From Corynebacterium confusum (GTDB taxonomy: Bacteria; Actinomycetota; Actinomycetes; Mycobacteriales; Mycobacteriaceae): 64,000 nt of DNA. Of the stretch, positions 35,209-44,403 are shown piece by piece. The position numbers and the translations under genes are program-made. The notes beneath the pieces were generated by a model. The model worked only from the letters and a program-made list of their open reading frames with translations. It did not search any database and had not been told where the DNA came from. The stretch is taken from the NCBI RefSeq assembly GCF_030408715.1, contig NZ_CP047202.1, forward strand, positions 1,576,294 to 1,640,293. Direction: 5' to 3'. Within the stretch, counting starts at the first letter, position 1. The number at the start of each line of letters is the position of its first letter.

Positions 35209-38200
35209 TTAACGCCGGGAGGAGGCATCGACGCCGAGGCGGGCGGCATCGTCAGCAGCCTGCTCGGTGCCCGGAGCCGTGCCGGCGGGGTTCATGCGCT
35301 GCGAGATGACCCGGGTGATACCGTCGCCACGCATGGTCACGCCGTAGAGCACGTTGGCCACGTCCATCGTCGGCTTCTGGTGGGTGATCACGATGAGCTG
35401 CGAGTCGTTGCGCAGCTCCTCGAACAGGGCGATGAGCCGGCGCAGGTTGACGTCGTCGAGGGCGGCCTCGACCTCGTCCATAACGTAGAAGGGCGAGGGC
35501 CGGGCGCGGAAGATGGCGACCAGCATCGCCAGGGCGGTCAGGGACTTCTCCCCGCCGGAAAGCAAGGACAGGCGCTTGACCTTCTTACCCGGCGGGCGAG
35601 CCTCGACCTCGATGCCGGTGGTCAGCATGGAATCCGGCTCGGTCAACACTAGGCGCCCCTCCCCGCCCGGGAAGAGCGTCGAAAAGACCTTGGGGAATTC
35701 CGCCTCCACGTCGCGCCAGGCGTCGGTGAACAGCTGCAGGATGCGCGCGTCGACGTCCTCGATGACCCCTTCCAGGTCGCGGCGGGCCTGGATGACGTCG
35801 TCGAGCTGCGTGGACAGGTAGCGGTAGCGCTCCTCCAGCGCGCGGTACTCCTCCAGTGCCAGCGGGTTGACCTTACCCAGCGAGTTCAAGTCCTTCTCCG
35901 CCTGCTTGAGGCGTTTCTTCTCCGCGGCCTGGTCGAAATCCGGGCCCGGGGTGTAGTCGCGAAGCAGATCGGCAATCGAGATGCCGAGCTGCTCGGTGAC
36001 CTTCGCCTCGGCCTCGTCGACGCGGACCTGCGCCTGGGTCTGGGCGACCTCCGCGTCGTGGGCCTGCTGGGTGAGCCTTTCGGCCTGCTGCCGGGCCGAG
36101 GAGACGGCCTGCTTGGCCGAGGCCAGCCGGGCGTTGAGCGCGTTGCGCTGATTGACCAGCTCGTCGCGGCGCTCAGTGGCGCGGTCGAGGGCATCGGCGG
36201 CGCGGGCCGACAGGTCTTCGGCGTGGCGTTGCACGGCGGCGGCCAGACGGGCCTGGGCGCGGCGGCGGGCCTGGGCGTTGTCGTGGCGCTGCTTGGCCAG
36301 GCGCTCGTTTTCGGCCTGCCGGCGCAGGTTGTCAGCCTTGCCGGCGGCCTGGGAGACCTTCTCCTGGGCCGAACGGGCCGCGTACTGGGCCTCCACCTGG
36401 CGGTTTTTGGCCTGCTCCAGGGCGGCCGATGCCGCATCGCGCGCCGCGGAGTCCGGCTCCTCGGTGGCCTCGTCGTCGTCGACGCGGCTGAGCCGGTCAC
36501 GGGTCTGCTCCAGTTCCTCCCGGGCCTTATCGAGCTGGACATCCAGCTCGGTCGCGCGGACGGCGGCCTTTTCATGTTCCTTGGTATTGGCCTCGACCTG
36601 CTGGAGCAGGCGCTGGTGATCGCGCTGCCAGGCCGCTATCTGGGCGTCGTGTTCCTGCAGGGCCGCGGTCGCCGAGGCCGCCGCGACGCGCGCCTCCTCG
36701 GCCGCCTGCTTGGCGCCCTCCAGGGTGCCCGAGAGCTCCTCGGCGGCGGTCTGGGCTGCCTCGAGGCGCTGGCGCGCCTGGGCGATCTGGGCGCTGACCT
36801 CCACGGTCGAGGAGGCGCCGGTGCCGGCCTGCAGCCAGCCTTCGCCGCAGAGCACGCCGTCCGGGGTCACGGCCCGCAGGCGCGGGTCGGCGGTGACAAG
36901 CTCCCGGGCGGCATCCACCGTGGGGGCGAGCACGACGTCGGCGAGCAGGCGGTTCAGGCCGGCGCTGACGGCGGGGTCGACCTCGACTTCGTCGAGCAAC
37001 CAGCTGGTCCCGGCGGGCAGCTCGGCTTGCAGGCGCCAGCCGGAACTGGCCGGGGCATCGGTATCTACCACGGCGGTGCGGGCGGCGCCTATGAGCTTGT
37101 CCAGAACGTCGCTGTCGACCTGGCCAGCCTGGGCCTCGGCAAAGGCACCTAGCGCCGCGGCCAGGGCGGAGTCGTATTTCGTGGTGACGTGGTCGGCCAA
37201 CGGGGAAAAGGCCGCGCCGAGCTCGATGGCCGGCGGGGCGGTCTGCGCGAGGGTGTCGATTTGGGCGCGCAGCGTGTAGACCTCGCGGTCGCGGTCGCGC
37301 TGTTCGTCGCGCAGTTGCTCGAGGCGCTTGTCGGCGGCGTCGGACTCGCTGGCGGCGCGCACGTGGGCCTCGTCCAAAGGCTCACGCTCGGCCTGCAGGG
37401 CAGTGAGTTTATCGCCGACGTCGTCGGCCTCGCGGCGGGCCTGGCTCACGCGTTCCCGGGTGGACTCGCACGTGGCTTCCTGGCGGGCGAGCTCGGCTTC
37501 GGCCTGTTCCACGCGGCTGGTCTGGGATTCTTCCTGCGCGACTAGGCGCACCACGCCTTCGCGGCGGTCCGCCAAGGCGCGGACCTGGGCGCGGTGCTCC
37601 TTTTCCTCCGCGGCGTATTCCTCCTGGCAGGCGGCGACTTCCTCCTTGGCCTCTTCGAAGGCCTCGGCGGCGGCCTCGGCGCTGGCCAGCAGCATCTCGT
37701 AGTCTTCGTCCGCCTGGCGGGCGCGCGCCTCCAGCTCTTCGGGGTCTTGGCCCTGGTAGGCGGTGGCCTCGCCGGAGGTGCGGGCGCGTTCGGCAGCAAT
37801 GCGCAGGGTCGCCGCGATGCGCTCGCTCAGGTTGGACAGGTCGAACCAGAGCTGCTGGGCCGCCTCCGCTGCGGGGGCGACCTCTTCCAGCTCGGTCTCG
37901 AGGTCGAGCTGGGCGCCGGTGGTCTCCTCCAGCGCAGCCTGGGACGTGGCCAGGGACTCGGAAACGCGCTGGGTGGCCGCGCGGGCATCGTCGAGCTGGC
38001 CGCGCAGGGAAACGATCCGGGCTCCGGCCAGCCTCAGGCGGGCGTCGCGCAGGTCTGCCTGGACGGTGGCGGCGCGCTGGGCAGCCTCGGCCTGGCGGGC
38101 AAGCGGCTTGAGCTGCTTGCCCAACTCCTCGGTCAGGTCGGTCAGCCGGTCGAGGTTAGCCTGCATGCCGTTGAGCTTGCGCTGGGCTTTCTCGCGGCGG

Positions 38201-38715
38201 CGGCGGTGCTTGAGGACGCCGGCCGCTTCCTCAATATAGGAACGCCGCTCCTCCGGCCGGGACTCGAGGATCTCCGCGAGCTTGCCCTGGCCGACGATGA
38301 TGTGCATTTCGCGGCCGATACCGGAGTCCGAGAGCAACTCCTGGATGTCCATGAGCCGCGCCTTGGAACCATTAATTTCATACTCGCTGGCACCGTCGCG
38401 GAACATGCGGCGGGTCACGGAGACCTCGCGGTAGTCGATGGGCAGCGCCCCGTCGGAGTTGTCGATGGCCAGGGTGACCTCGGCGCGGCCGAGCGGCTTC
38501 TTGTCCCCGGCGCCGGCGAAGATGACGTCCTGCATCTTGCCGCCGCGCAGCGTCTTGGCGCTGCCCTCCCCCATCACCCACGCGAGGGCGTCTACCACGT
38601 TGGATTTACCCGAGCCGTTCGGGCCCACCACGGCGCAGATCCCCGGCTCGAATTTGAGCGTCGTCGCCGAGGCAAAGGACTTAAACCCTTTGAGCGTGAG
38701 TGATTTCAGGTGCAT
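35209..38715 (-). CDS. smc: Chromosome segregation ATPase Smc
   Basis: Smc with ScpA/ScpB organises and separates chromosomes. The 1168-aa protein has the N-terminal head with Walker A GPNGSGKS (31-38), long coiled coils, a hinge at about residues 500-660, and the C-terminal head. The C-terminal head carries the LSGGEKSLTALAMLVAIF signature and Walker B FYVMDEVEAALDD. The ATG lies seven bases after TAGACT, so the mRNA is likely leaderless. The ftsY gene follows closely. Confidence 0.97.
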   Translation of the reverse strand: MHLKSLTLKGFKSFASATTLKFEPGICAVVGPNGSGKSNVVDALAWVMGEGSAKTLRGGKMQDVIFAGAGDKKPLGRAEVTLAIDNSDGALPIDYREVSVTRRMFRDGASEYEINGSKARLMDIQELLSDSGIGREMHIIVGQGKLAEILESRPEERRSYIEEAAGVLKHRRRREKAQRKLNGMQANLDRLTDLTEELGKQLKPLARQAEAAQRAATVQADLRDARLRLAGARIVSLRGQLDDARAATQRVSESLATSQAALEETTGAQLDLETELEEVAPAAEAAQQLWFDLSNLSERIAATLRIAAERARTSGEATAYQGQDPEELEARARQADEDYEMLLASAEAAAEAFEEAKEEVAACQEEYAAEEKEHRAQVRALADRREGVVRLVAQEESQTSRVEQAEAELARQEATCESTRERVSQARREADDVGDKLTALQAEREPLDEAHVRAASESDAADKRLEQLRDEQRDRDREVYTLRAQIDTLAQTAPPAIELGAAFSPLADHVTTKYDSALAAALGAFAEAQAGQVDSDVLDKLIGAARTAVVDTDAPASSGWRLQAELPAGTSWLLDEVEVDPAVSAGLNRLLADVVLAPTVDAARELVTADPRLRAVTPDGVLCGEGWLQAGTGASSTVEVSAQIAQARQRLEAAQTAAEELSGTLEGAKQAAEEARVAAASATAALQEHDAQIAAWQRDHQRLLQQVEANTKEHEKAAVRATELDVQLDKAREELEQTRDRLSRVDDDEATEEPDSAARDAASAALEQAKNRQVEAQYAARSAQEKVSQAAGKADNLRRQAENERLAKQRHDNAQARRRAQARLAAAVQRHAEDLSARAADALDRATERRDELVNQRNALNARLASAKQAVSSARQQAERLTQQAHDAEVAQTQAQVRVDEAEAKVTEQLGISIADLLRDYTPGPDFDQAAEKKRLKQAEKDLNSLGKVNPLALEEYRALEERYRYLSTQLDDVIQARRDLEGVIEDVDARILQLFTDAWRDVEAEFPKVFSTLFPGGEGRLVLTEPDSMLTTGIEVEARPPGKKVKRLSLLSGGEKSLTALAMLVAIFRARPSPFYVMDEVEAALDDVNLRRLIALFEELRNDSQLIVITHQKPTMDVANVLYGVTMRGDGITRVISQRMNPAGTAPGTEQAADDAARLGVDASSRR

Positions 38716-38722
38716 TGGACAA

Positions 38723-38728
38723 AGTCTA
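38723..38728 (-). promoter_or_regulatory. -10 element of leaderless smc promoter
   Basis: TAGACT on the minus strand is followed after seven bases (TTGTCCA) by the smc ATG. Confidence 0.55.
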
Positions 38729-38843
38729 ACAACTTATTCTGCCCTGGCCGCGCACCAGACGCCGCTAACCACGGCGGATGACGGCGTTTGGGTATAAGCG
38801 CAACCCATACCAAACGGCATTAACATACCGGGTAACATTTTGC

Positions 38844-38906
38844 TGAACTAAGTTAAAATTTCCCGTAAACATGCTCTAGGATTAAATCTTGAGCCTTAGT
38901 TCAACT
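38844..38906. promoter_or_regulatory. Inverted-repeat operator candidate upstream of TetR gene
   Basis: TGAACTAAG (38844-38852) and CTTAGTTCA (38895-38903) form a perfect 9-bp inverted repeat 51 bases apart. Each half is itself palindromic when shifted by two or three bases (AACTAAGTT at 38846 and AGTTCAACT at 38898). They flank the likely promoter of the TetR gene starting at 38951, so autoregulation is plausible. Confidence 0.4.
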
Positions 38907-38950
38907 TCCCCGGTCGAACCCCTCCCCAAGAAAGCTGAGTTAAAAACAAG

Positions 38951-39514
38951 GTGACCACTCCTCAGGCCCGGGCCTTGCGCGCTCACAACGAGCGCAGCAA
39001 GCAAGAGACTCGTCGGGCAGTTTTCCAGGCCGTCAAAGTCCTCGCTAAGGACAAGCTCTTTGCCGATATCACGGCCTCCGAGATCATCCGGACCGCGAAG
39101 ATCTCGCGGTCCTCGTTCTACCGTCACTTCCCCACCAAAGACTCAGTAGTGGAACAGTTCATCCACCGCGTCTTCGACGAAATCGGCACCACCCCCTCGG
39201 CGCGCGATTCCCTGCGCAGCTACTGGGCCGCGGTTCTGGACAAGACCTGGCAGTACCGCGAGGAGTTGACCCTGGCCATTTCCGCCGGCGCGCACTACCG
39301 CATCCTGGAAGAGCTCAACAAAAACCTCGCGGAATTCGACGACACCATCGCCGGCGTGACTTGGAACGGGCTGCTGTTCAACATCATCATGTGCTGGGCG
39401 GATAACGATTTCTCCATGCCCAAAGAGGAGCTTTTGGAGCGCGCCGTCGAGGTCACCCGCTCCCTGCCCGAGCCGCCGAACCTGGTCTCCACCACGATCC
39501 GCCCACCGCGCTAA
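38951..39514 (+). CDS. TetR family transcriptional regulator
   Basis: The 187-aa protein has an N-terminal TetR helix-turn-helix (KLFADITASEIIRTAKISRS then SFYRHFPTKDSVVEQF, about residues 35-67). The C-terminal ligand domain contains two tryptophan-rich helices. It starts at GTG 38951 and diverges from smc. The insertion of a regulator between smc and acyP differs from the acyP-smc adjacency I remember in relatives. The target is unknown. Confidence 0.88.
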   Translation: MTTPQARALRAHNERSKQETRRAVFQAVKVLAKDKLFADITASEIIRTAKISRSSFYRHFPTKDSVVEQFIHRVFDEIGTTPSARDSLRSYWAAVLDKTWQYREELTLAISAGAHYRILEELNKNLAEFDDTIAGVTWNGLLFNIIMCWADNDFSMPKEELLERAVEVTRSLPEPPNLVSTTIRPPR

Positions 39515-39566
39515 CAGCCGCTGACTACTGCTCGCCCCCCCTGGCGGGCGCCAAGGCGCTGGGCTT

Positions 39567-39848
39567 TTAGCGCTCGATAAACCCTTCCTCGCCCCGCGAG
39601 TCGGAATACTGTTCCACGACAGTATCCACCCGGCCGGGGCGAGACGTCGTTGAGGGCTCTTCCCGCAGCAGCTCGAGCAGCCGCGCGCAGTCTTCTTCCG
39701 GCCCCTCCGCGACGACCTGCACGCGCCCGTCCCGCAGGTTGGTCGCGTGCCCGGACAGCCCGAGCTCCAGCGCCCGCGAGCGGGTCCACCACCGAAACCC
39801 CACCCCTTGGACGTGGCCGTGGACAAAGGCGGTCATGCGCTTGGTCAT
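39567..39848 (-). CDS. acyP: Acylphosphatase
   Basis: Acylphosphatase hydrolyses carboxyl-phosphate mixed anhydrides. The 93-aa product contains AFVHGHVQGVGFRWW with the phosphate-binding loop and catalytic arginine. The catalytic asparagine is in HATNLRDGRVQVVAEGP. ATG 39848 has AGGTGAC at a suitable distance; the GTG at 39860 and ATG at 39836 are alternatives. The C-terminal part (SRPGRVDTVVEQYSDSRG) is normal. It is convergent with the TetR gene. Confidence 0.9.
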   Translation of the reverse strand: MTKRMTAFVHGHVQGVGFRWWTRSRALELGLSGHATNLRDGRVQVVAEGPEEDCARLLELLREEPSTTSRPGRVDTVVEQYSDSRGEEGFIER

Positions 39849-39884
39849 TCGTGCTGTCACCTATTTTCTGTTGCGTGCGGCGGG

Positions 39885-41384
39885 CTAGGACTTGTCCGGG
39901 GTGGCGTCGTCGCGCAGGATCTGGCGGTCCTCCACGCTGCGGCGGGTGACCGGGTCGGTGCCGTCCCAGCATTCGACGTTGTTGACCTCGGGCAGCATGT
40001 CCCGGTGGAAGACCGGGTCCACGCCCTTGCGGCGCTGCTCGTTGTAGTTCTTGAGCAGCTTGATGGCCACGCCGCTCAGCGGGACGATGGCGATGATGTT
40101 GAGCACGACCATGGTACCGGCGCCGGTATCGGCCAGCGAAAAGACCAGTGGCAGCGTGCCCACCGCACCGAACCAGACGAAGAACAGCACCACCAGGCGG
40201 AAGACCACCAACACGACCTTGGAGCGCGACAGGTACTCGACGTTGGCCTCGGCCAAGTAGTAGTTGCCCAGGATGGAGGAGAACGCCAGGAAGAACAGGA
40301 TGAAGGTCACGAAGTGGATGCCCCAGTCACCCACCTCGGACGACAGTGCGGTCTGCGTCAGGGACACGCCCTCGGCTTCCTCGCCGTAGTTGACCTCGGA
40401 GCCCAGCAGGATGATGAACGCGGTGATGGTACACACGACCAGGGTGTCGAAGTAGACGCCCAGGGTCTGCACCAGGCCCTGCTTGACCGGGTGGGAGACG
40501 GTGGCGGTCGCCGCGGCGTTCGGGGCCGAGCCCTCGCCCGCCTCGTTGGAGAACAGGCCACGCTGGATGCCCTGCATCATCGCGGTACCCAGGGCGGCGC
40601 CGGCGATCTCCTTGAAGCCGAGCGCGTGGCCGATGATGGCCTCGAACATGGCCGGGACGGCATCGAGGTTGGTGACCACAACGAACAGGCCCACGATGAG
40701 GTAGGCACCGGCCATGAACGGCACGATGAGCTGGGTCATGTTGGCGATGCGCTGGACGCCGCCGAAGATGATAAGCCCGGAAATCGCCGCGATGATAACG
40801 CCCACGATGGCCTTGAAGGCGAAGCTGTCGTTGCCCATCGAGGTCGACAGGGAATCCGCGATGGCGTTGGTCTGGAAGGCGTTGTAGACAAAGCCGAAGG
40901 TAAAGGCGATGGCGATGGAGAAGATAACGCCCAGCGGGCCCCAGCCCAGGCCGCGCTTCATGTAGTAGGCCGGGCCGCCGCGGTAGGCGTCGCCGTCGCG
41001 GACCTTCCACAGCTGGGCCAGCGTGGACTCGATGAAGGCGGTCGCGCCGCCCAGAATGGCGATGATCCACATCCAGAACACCGAGCCCGGACCACCCAGG
41101 GAGATGGCGACGGCCACGCCGGCGATATTGCCGGTGCCGACGCGAGAGGCGGCCGAGATGGTAAACGCCTTGAAGGCGGAGATGCCGCCGTAGTCCTCGT
41201 CCTCATCGCGGCCGGTGCCGTTGGGCCGCTCGACGACGGCCTTGAACATGTCGGGCACCATGCGGATCTGGACCAGAACCGTGCGAATGCCGAAGAAGAT
41301 GCCCGCGCCGATCAGCAGCCACGGCACCACCCAGGTCCACAGAAAATCGTTGCCAGTGCCAACGATGTTTTCAAGAAAAGTCAT
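39885..41384 (-). CDS. AGCS-family sodium:alanine/glycine symporter
   Basis: The 499-aa membrane protein belongs to the alanine/glycine:cation symporter family. It shows about ten helices, the signature SAASRVGTGNIAGVAVAISL, GGPAYYMKRGLG, and the N-terminal segment WTWVVPWLLIGAGIFFGIRT. The hydrophilic C-terminus is about 40 residues. Substrate is inferred only from the family. A TATGTT element six bases upstream of the ATG suggests leaderless transcription. Confidence 0.92.
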   Translation of the reverse strand: MTFLENIVGTGNDFLWTWVVPWLLIGAGIFFGIRTVLVQIRMVPDMFKAVVERPNGTGRDEDEDYGGISAFKAFTISAASRVGTGNIAGVAVAISLGGPGSVFWMWIIAILGGATAFIESTLAQLWKVRDGDAYRGGPAYYMKRGLGWGPLGVIFSIAIAFTFGFVYNAFQTNAIADSLSTSMGNDSFAFKAIVGVIIAAISGLIIFGGVQRIANMTQLIVPFMAGAYLIVGLFVVVTNLDAVPAMFEAIIGHALGFKEIAGAALGTAMMQGIQRGLFSNEAGEGSAPNAAATATVSHPVKQGLVQTLGVYFDTLVVCTITAFIILLGSEVNYGEEAEGVSLTQTALSSEVGDWGIHFVTFILFFLAFSSILGNYYLAEANVEYLSRSKVVLVVFRLVVLFFVWFGAVGTLPLVFSLADTGAGTMVVLNIIAIVPLSGVAIKLLKNYNEQRRKGVDPVFHRDMLPEVNNVECWDGTDPVTRRSVEDRQILRDDATPDKS

Positions 41385-41390
41385 GTAAAT

Positions 41391-41396
41391 AACATA
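41391..41396 (-). promoter_or_regulatory. -10 element of probable leaderless symporter promoter
   Basis: TATGTT on the minus strand is six bases (ATTTAC) upstream of the symporter ATG. Confidence 0.4.
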
Positions 41397-41418
41397 GCCT
41401 AGATCACGCTATGGCAGA

Positions 41419-42243
41419 TCACCCGAAGGTCTGACACTGCGGGCAGTAGTGCGTCGAGCGCCCGCCGAGAACGCTCCGCTGCAGGAAGTTCCCACACCGC
41501 CGGCACGGCAATCCCGCCCGCCCGTAGGCATTCAAGTCGCGGGAAAAATACCCGGACTCACCGTTGACATTGACGTAAAGGGAATCAAAGCTCGTCCCGC
41601 CGGCCGCCAGCGCGGTGCGCATGACCGCCGCGGCAGACTCGATGACCTCGCGGGCCCGGTACTGGCGCAGGGCGCTCGCCCGCTTTCGGGGGTCGAGCCC
41701 GGCCAGCCACAGCGCCTCGTCGGCGTAGATATTGCCGATGCCGGACACCACCGTCTGATCCAACAGGACCGTTTTGATGGGGACTTTCTTCGCCGTGATC
41801 CGGCGCGCGGCGGCCGCGATATCGAAGTTCGGGTCGAGCGGATCCCGCGCGATGTGCGCGATGGTATCAAGAGGCCCGAAGTGCCAGCAACCGAAGGTGC
41901 GTTGGTCGATGAAATCCAGCTCCACCCCGCCGGTAAGCCGCGTGCGGATGCGCACGTGGGCGGAGTCGTTATGCCCCACCCGCAGCTGCCCCGACATGCC
42001 CAGGTGGATGAAGACCACGTTGCGGGCGGGATCCGCGGCGGGCTCGCCGGCCAGCTCTAACCACATGTATTTGCCGCGACGGGCCACCGCGCGCACACGC
42101 GCGCCCACGAGCAGGTCGCCTAAGGGTACGTCCTGGCCGCGCGTGGCGCGCGGGTGGAGCACCTCGACGGCTTCGAAGGTGCGCCCGACCACGTAGGGCT
42201 CTAGCCCGCGGCGGACGACCTCAACTTCTGGTAATTCCGGCAC
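41419..42243 (-). CDS. mutM: Formamidopyrimidine-DNA glycosylase
   Basis: MutM (Fpg) excises 8-oxoguanine and formamidopyrimidines. The 274-aa product begins MPELPEVEVVRRGLEPYVVG with catalytic P2 and E3. It contains the lysine loop RGKYMWLEL, the H2TH domain and a C-terminal zinc finger (CRRCGNFLQRSVLGGRSTHYC...C). The start codon is GTG. It follows rnc on the same strand, the conserved rnc-mutM order. Confidence 0.96.
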   Translation of the reverse strand: MPELPEVEVVRRGLEPYVVGRTFEAVEVLHPRATRGQDVPLGDLLVGARVRAVARRGKYMWLELAGEPAADPARNVVFIHLGMSGQLRVGHNDSAHVRIRTRLTGGVELDFIDQRTFGCWHFGPLDTIAHIARDPLDPNFDIAAAARRITAKKVPIKTVLLDQTVVSGIGNIYADEALWLAGLDPRKRASALRQYRAREVIESAAAVMRTALAAGGTSFDSLYVNVNGESGYFSRDLNAYGRAGLPCRRCGNFLQRSVLGGRSTHYCPQCQTFG

Positions 42244-42272
42244 AGTGTTTCAGGGTCTTCGGGTCCGCGGTA

Positions 42273-43052
42273 TTAATCCGACCCCGCGTCCGAGCGCGCG
42301 GTGCCGGCGACCAGCCGCGGGGACTCGCGCAGCTTGTCGCAAGCCAGGTGGGCGGCCTGTTGCTCCGCCAGCTTCTTGTTATGCCCCACCCCGCGGCCAA
42401 ACTCCTGGCCGTTGACTAGGGCGACCGCGGTGAAGGTCTGATCGTGCTCCGGGCCGGTGGAGCTGGCCTCGTAGACGGGCATCGGCGCGTGCAGCTCGGC
42501 GCACAGCTCCTGCAGGGTGGTCTTCCAGTCCAGGTGCCGGCCGGCGACGGTGGCGGTGTCAATCTTGTGCTGGAACAGGCACAGCACTACCCGGCGGGCG
42601 GTCGCGAAGCCGAACTGGCGGTAGACGGCGCCCAGCAACGCCTCGGTGGTATCGGCCAGGATCGACTCCTTGTTGGCCCCGCCGGAGGACTGCTCCCCCT
42701 TGCCCAGCAGGATATAGGAGCCCAACCCGATCTCGCGGGCGATGTCAGCCAGGCCGTAGCGCGAGACGATGGAGGCGCGCATCTTGGAGATGTCGGATTC
42801 CGGACGGGACGGATACTGCTCGTAGAGCTGCGCGGCCACGGACAGGCCCAGCACGGCGTCGCCCAAAAACTCCAGGCGCTCGTTGTTGGGCAGGTGGCCG
42901 TTCTCGTTGGCAAACGAGCGGTGCGTCAGCGCCAAGCGCAGGTGCTCGTCATCCAGGTTGACCTGTAGCTTCTCACGCAGCGGGGTGTGATCGACTGCCT
43001 CGTAGGCGGCAGCCCAGGCGGCCAGCGGATCTAGCTTTGCTTTCTTGCTCAT
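42273..43052 (-). CDS. rnc: Ribonuclease III
   Basis: RNase III cuts double-stranded RNA in rRNA precursors and regulatory duplexes. From ATG 43052 the product is 259 aa: the catalytic NERLEFLGDAVLG motif at 57-69, the second DTTEALLGA acidic motif, and a C-terminal double-stranded-RNA-binding domain ending in KKLAEQQAAHLACDKL. The ATG overlaps the stop of the DUF177 gene (ATGA). Longer upstream reading is shadow sequence. Confidence 0.96.
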   Translation of the reverse strand: MSKKAKLDPLAAWAAAYEAVDHTPLREKLQVNLDDEHLRLALTHRSFANENGHLPNNERLEFLGDAVLGLSVAAQLYEQYPSRPESDISKMRASIVSRYGLADIAREIGLGSYILLGKGEQSSGGANKESILADTTEALLGAVYRQFGFATARRVVLCLFQHKIDTATVAGRHLDWKTTLQELCAELHAPMPVYEASSTGPEHDQTFTAVALVNGQEFGRGVGHNKKLAEQQAAHLACDKLRESPRLVAGTARSDAGSD

Positions 43053-43597
43053 AGGAACTTCTCCAGACCGGCCCACCGCGGATCCACCTTCTCGTCGTCC
43101 GAGTCCTTCTCGCCGGACACCCCGGTGGTCACGCCCTTCGGCGTCTGGATATCGCAGCCGTTCTCGCAGACTGGGGCGAAAGGCAGGCTCAAGCCGACCT
43201 CGTCGATAACCGGCTGCAGCAGATCCACCTCGTCGCCTTCGACCTGGCCGATCTCGTCGCCGGAGCCCTGTTCCTCTTCGGATTCCGGATCGCCGGTGAT
43301 GAAATCGTCGTCGGCGGCGAAGACCTGGCTGACGTGGATGTCCAGCGGCGGGTTCAGGGGGCGTAGGCACCGGGAGCACTCGCCGTGCAGGAGGCCGCGC
43401 ACGTCGGCATCGACAAGCACGCCCCCGCCCAGCGGGGTCAGGGTCGCGTCCACGGTGAGCTCCTCGCCCTCCGGGACGGCAAGCATTTCGCCGCCGATGC
43501 GCGCAGGGGCGGGACCAGTCTGGCTGCGCTGGGCGGGCAGACCGTCGGCGGACGCGCCCAGCAGCGAAGCAACGTTAAATTTCAGTGGTGAAGTCAT
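43049..43597 (-). CDS. DUF177 (YceD) family protein
   Basis: DUF177 proteins are linked to rRNA/ribosome assembly and are usually next to rpmF or rnc. The 182-aa product contains paired cysteines (CSRCLRPL and PVCENGCDI), which could hold zinc, and an acidic stretch between them. No rpmF gene follows here; rnc directly overlaps. The C-terminal DPRWAGLEKFL is typical. The ATG is ten bases after TAGGAT, so the leader is very short or absent. Confidence 0.88.
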   Translation of the reverse strand: MTSPLKFNVASLLGASADGLPAQRSQTGPAPARIGGEMLAVPEGEELTVDATLTPLGGGVLVDADVRGLLHGECSRCLRPLNPPLDIHVSQVFAADDDFITGDPESEEEQGSGDEIGQVEGDEVDLLQPVIDEVGLSLPFAPVCENGCDIQTPKGVTTGVSGEKDSDDEKVDPRWAGLEKFL

Positions 43598-43755
43598 ATC
43601 ACCGGATATCCTACCCCGCCGGTCAACACCGCGGCGCGCAGCCCAGACCCACAGCCGGCTGACGACTTTCCCGGCTAATCTGTCAGCCCCCTGGGCACGC
43701 GGTCATAATGCGTTGGGTAGGCCGATTTTCCCTTTAACAGCGCCGGCAGGCTACC

Positions 43756-43761
43756 TAGACT
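43756..43761 (+). promoter_or_regulatory. -10 element upstream of membrane protein 43770
   Basis: TAGACT is followed by eight bases (GGGAGACC) and ATG 43770. GGGAG could also serve as a Shine-Dalgarno if transcription starts upstream. Confidence 0.4.
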
Positions 43762-43769
43762 GGGAGACC

Positions 43770-44330
43770 ATGAACATATCCATGTTGGCGGGCCTGCGCG
43801 AGGTGGCGTGGTCTTTCCCCCTCGCGGTCGTCGCCCCGACAGTCTGCCTGGGCGTGGTGGGCTGCCTCGTCCGCCGGCTGCGCGGCCCGCACCCGGCCGG
43901 GCTGAACGGTTCCACCGGCTCCCGCCTGCGCCGCGTCTGCCTCAGCGCGCTGCTGACCGGCATGCTCGTCGGCGTCCTGCTGTTTGTACCGGTCCCCTTC
44001 GAAATCACCGTCATGCTGGGCGCGGCCTGCATGGCGGTCTGCGCCGCCCAGCTGACTTGGAGCGCGAAGGAACCCCTCAGTGCCGCGTTTTGTTCGGTCG
44101 GCGCTCTGACCACCGGGATCGGGCTGGTCCACGCCGCCGTCTTTTCCTACGGTCTCTTCACCAGCCACGTGACCAGCGGCGGGGAAGGGGATCTGCTGAC
44201 GTCCTTCCTCTTGCTGTGGCCGCTGTGCGCGCTGCCCGGGCTCATCTTCGCCCTGATCGCGGCCTTCCTCAATATCAAGTCCGCGCCCGTCGAGCCCACC
44301 AGCACCCAGCGCGCACCGGCGTATTTCTAG
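43770..44330 (+). CDS. Uncharacterised four- to five-helix membrane protein
   Basis: The 186-aa product has hydrophobic segments at about residues 15-35, 57-75, 77-95, 103-125 and 145-165. It has no conserved motif that I recognise. The loop between the first two segments is basic (RRLRGPHPAGLNGSTGSRLRR), suggesting a cytoplasmic face. The start is at ATG 43770; a longer in-frame reading from 43125 overlaps the DUF177 gene and is a shadow. It is convergent with the DivIVA-like gene. Confidence 0.7.
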   Translation: MNISMLAGLREVAWSFPLAVVAPTVCLGVVGCLVRRLRGPHPAGLNGSTGSRLRRVCLSALLTGMLVGVLLFVPVPFEITVMLGAACMAVCAAQLTWSAKEPLSAAFCSVGALTTGIGLVHAAVFSYGLFTSHVTSGGEGDLLTSFLLLWPLCALPGLIFALIAAFLNIKSAPVEPTSTQRAPAYF

Positions 44331-44352
44331 CTACCGCGCCCGCCTCTGCCCC

Positions 44353-44380
44353 AGCGCCCGCTGCCCCTCCAGCGGGCGCT
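44353..44380. terminator. Hairpin between convergent genes
   Basis: A perfect 10-bp AGCGCCCGCT/AGCGGGCGCT inverted repeat with an 8-base loop lies between the two stop codons (44330 and 44404) and can act on both strands. It lacks U-runs. Confidence 0.6.
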
Positions 44381-44403
44381 CGCGCTGACGCTAGAGGTTC
44401 GAG

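Noticed and set aside
38716..38950. Search for a small gene in the smc/TetR gap
   Set aside because: No open frame with a start and Shine-Dalgarno was found; the gap is promoter and operator-like DNA.
39747..41402. 551-codon plus-strand frame opposite the AGCS symporter
   Set aside because: Shadow of the symporter and acyP; no motif, and composition (Asp/Gly/His) is that of reversed hydrophobic codons.
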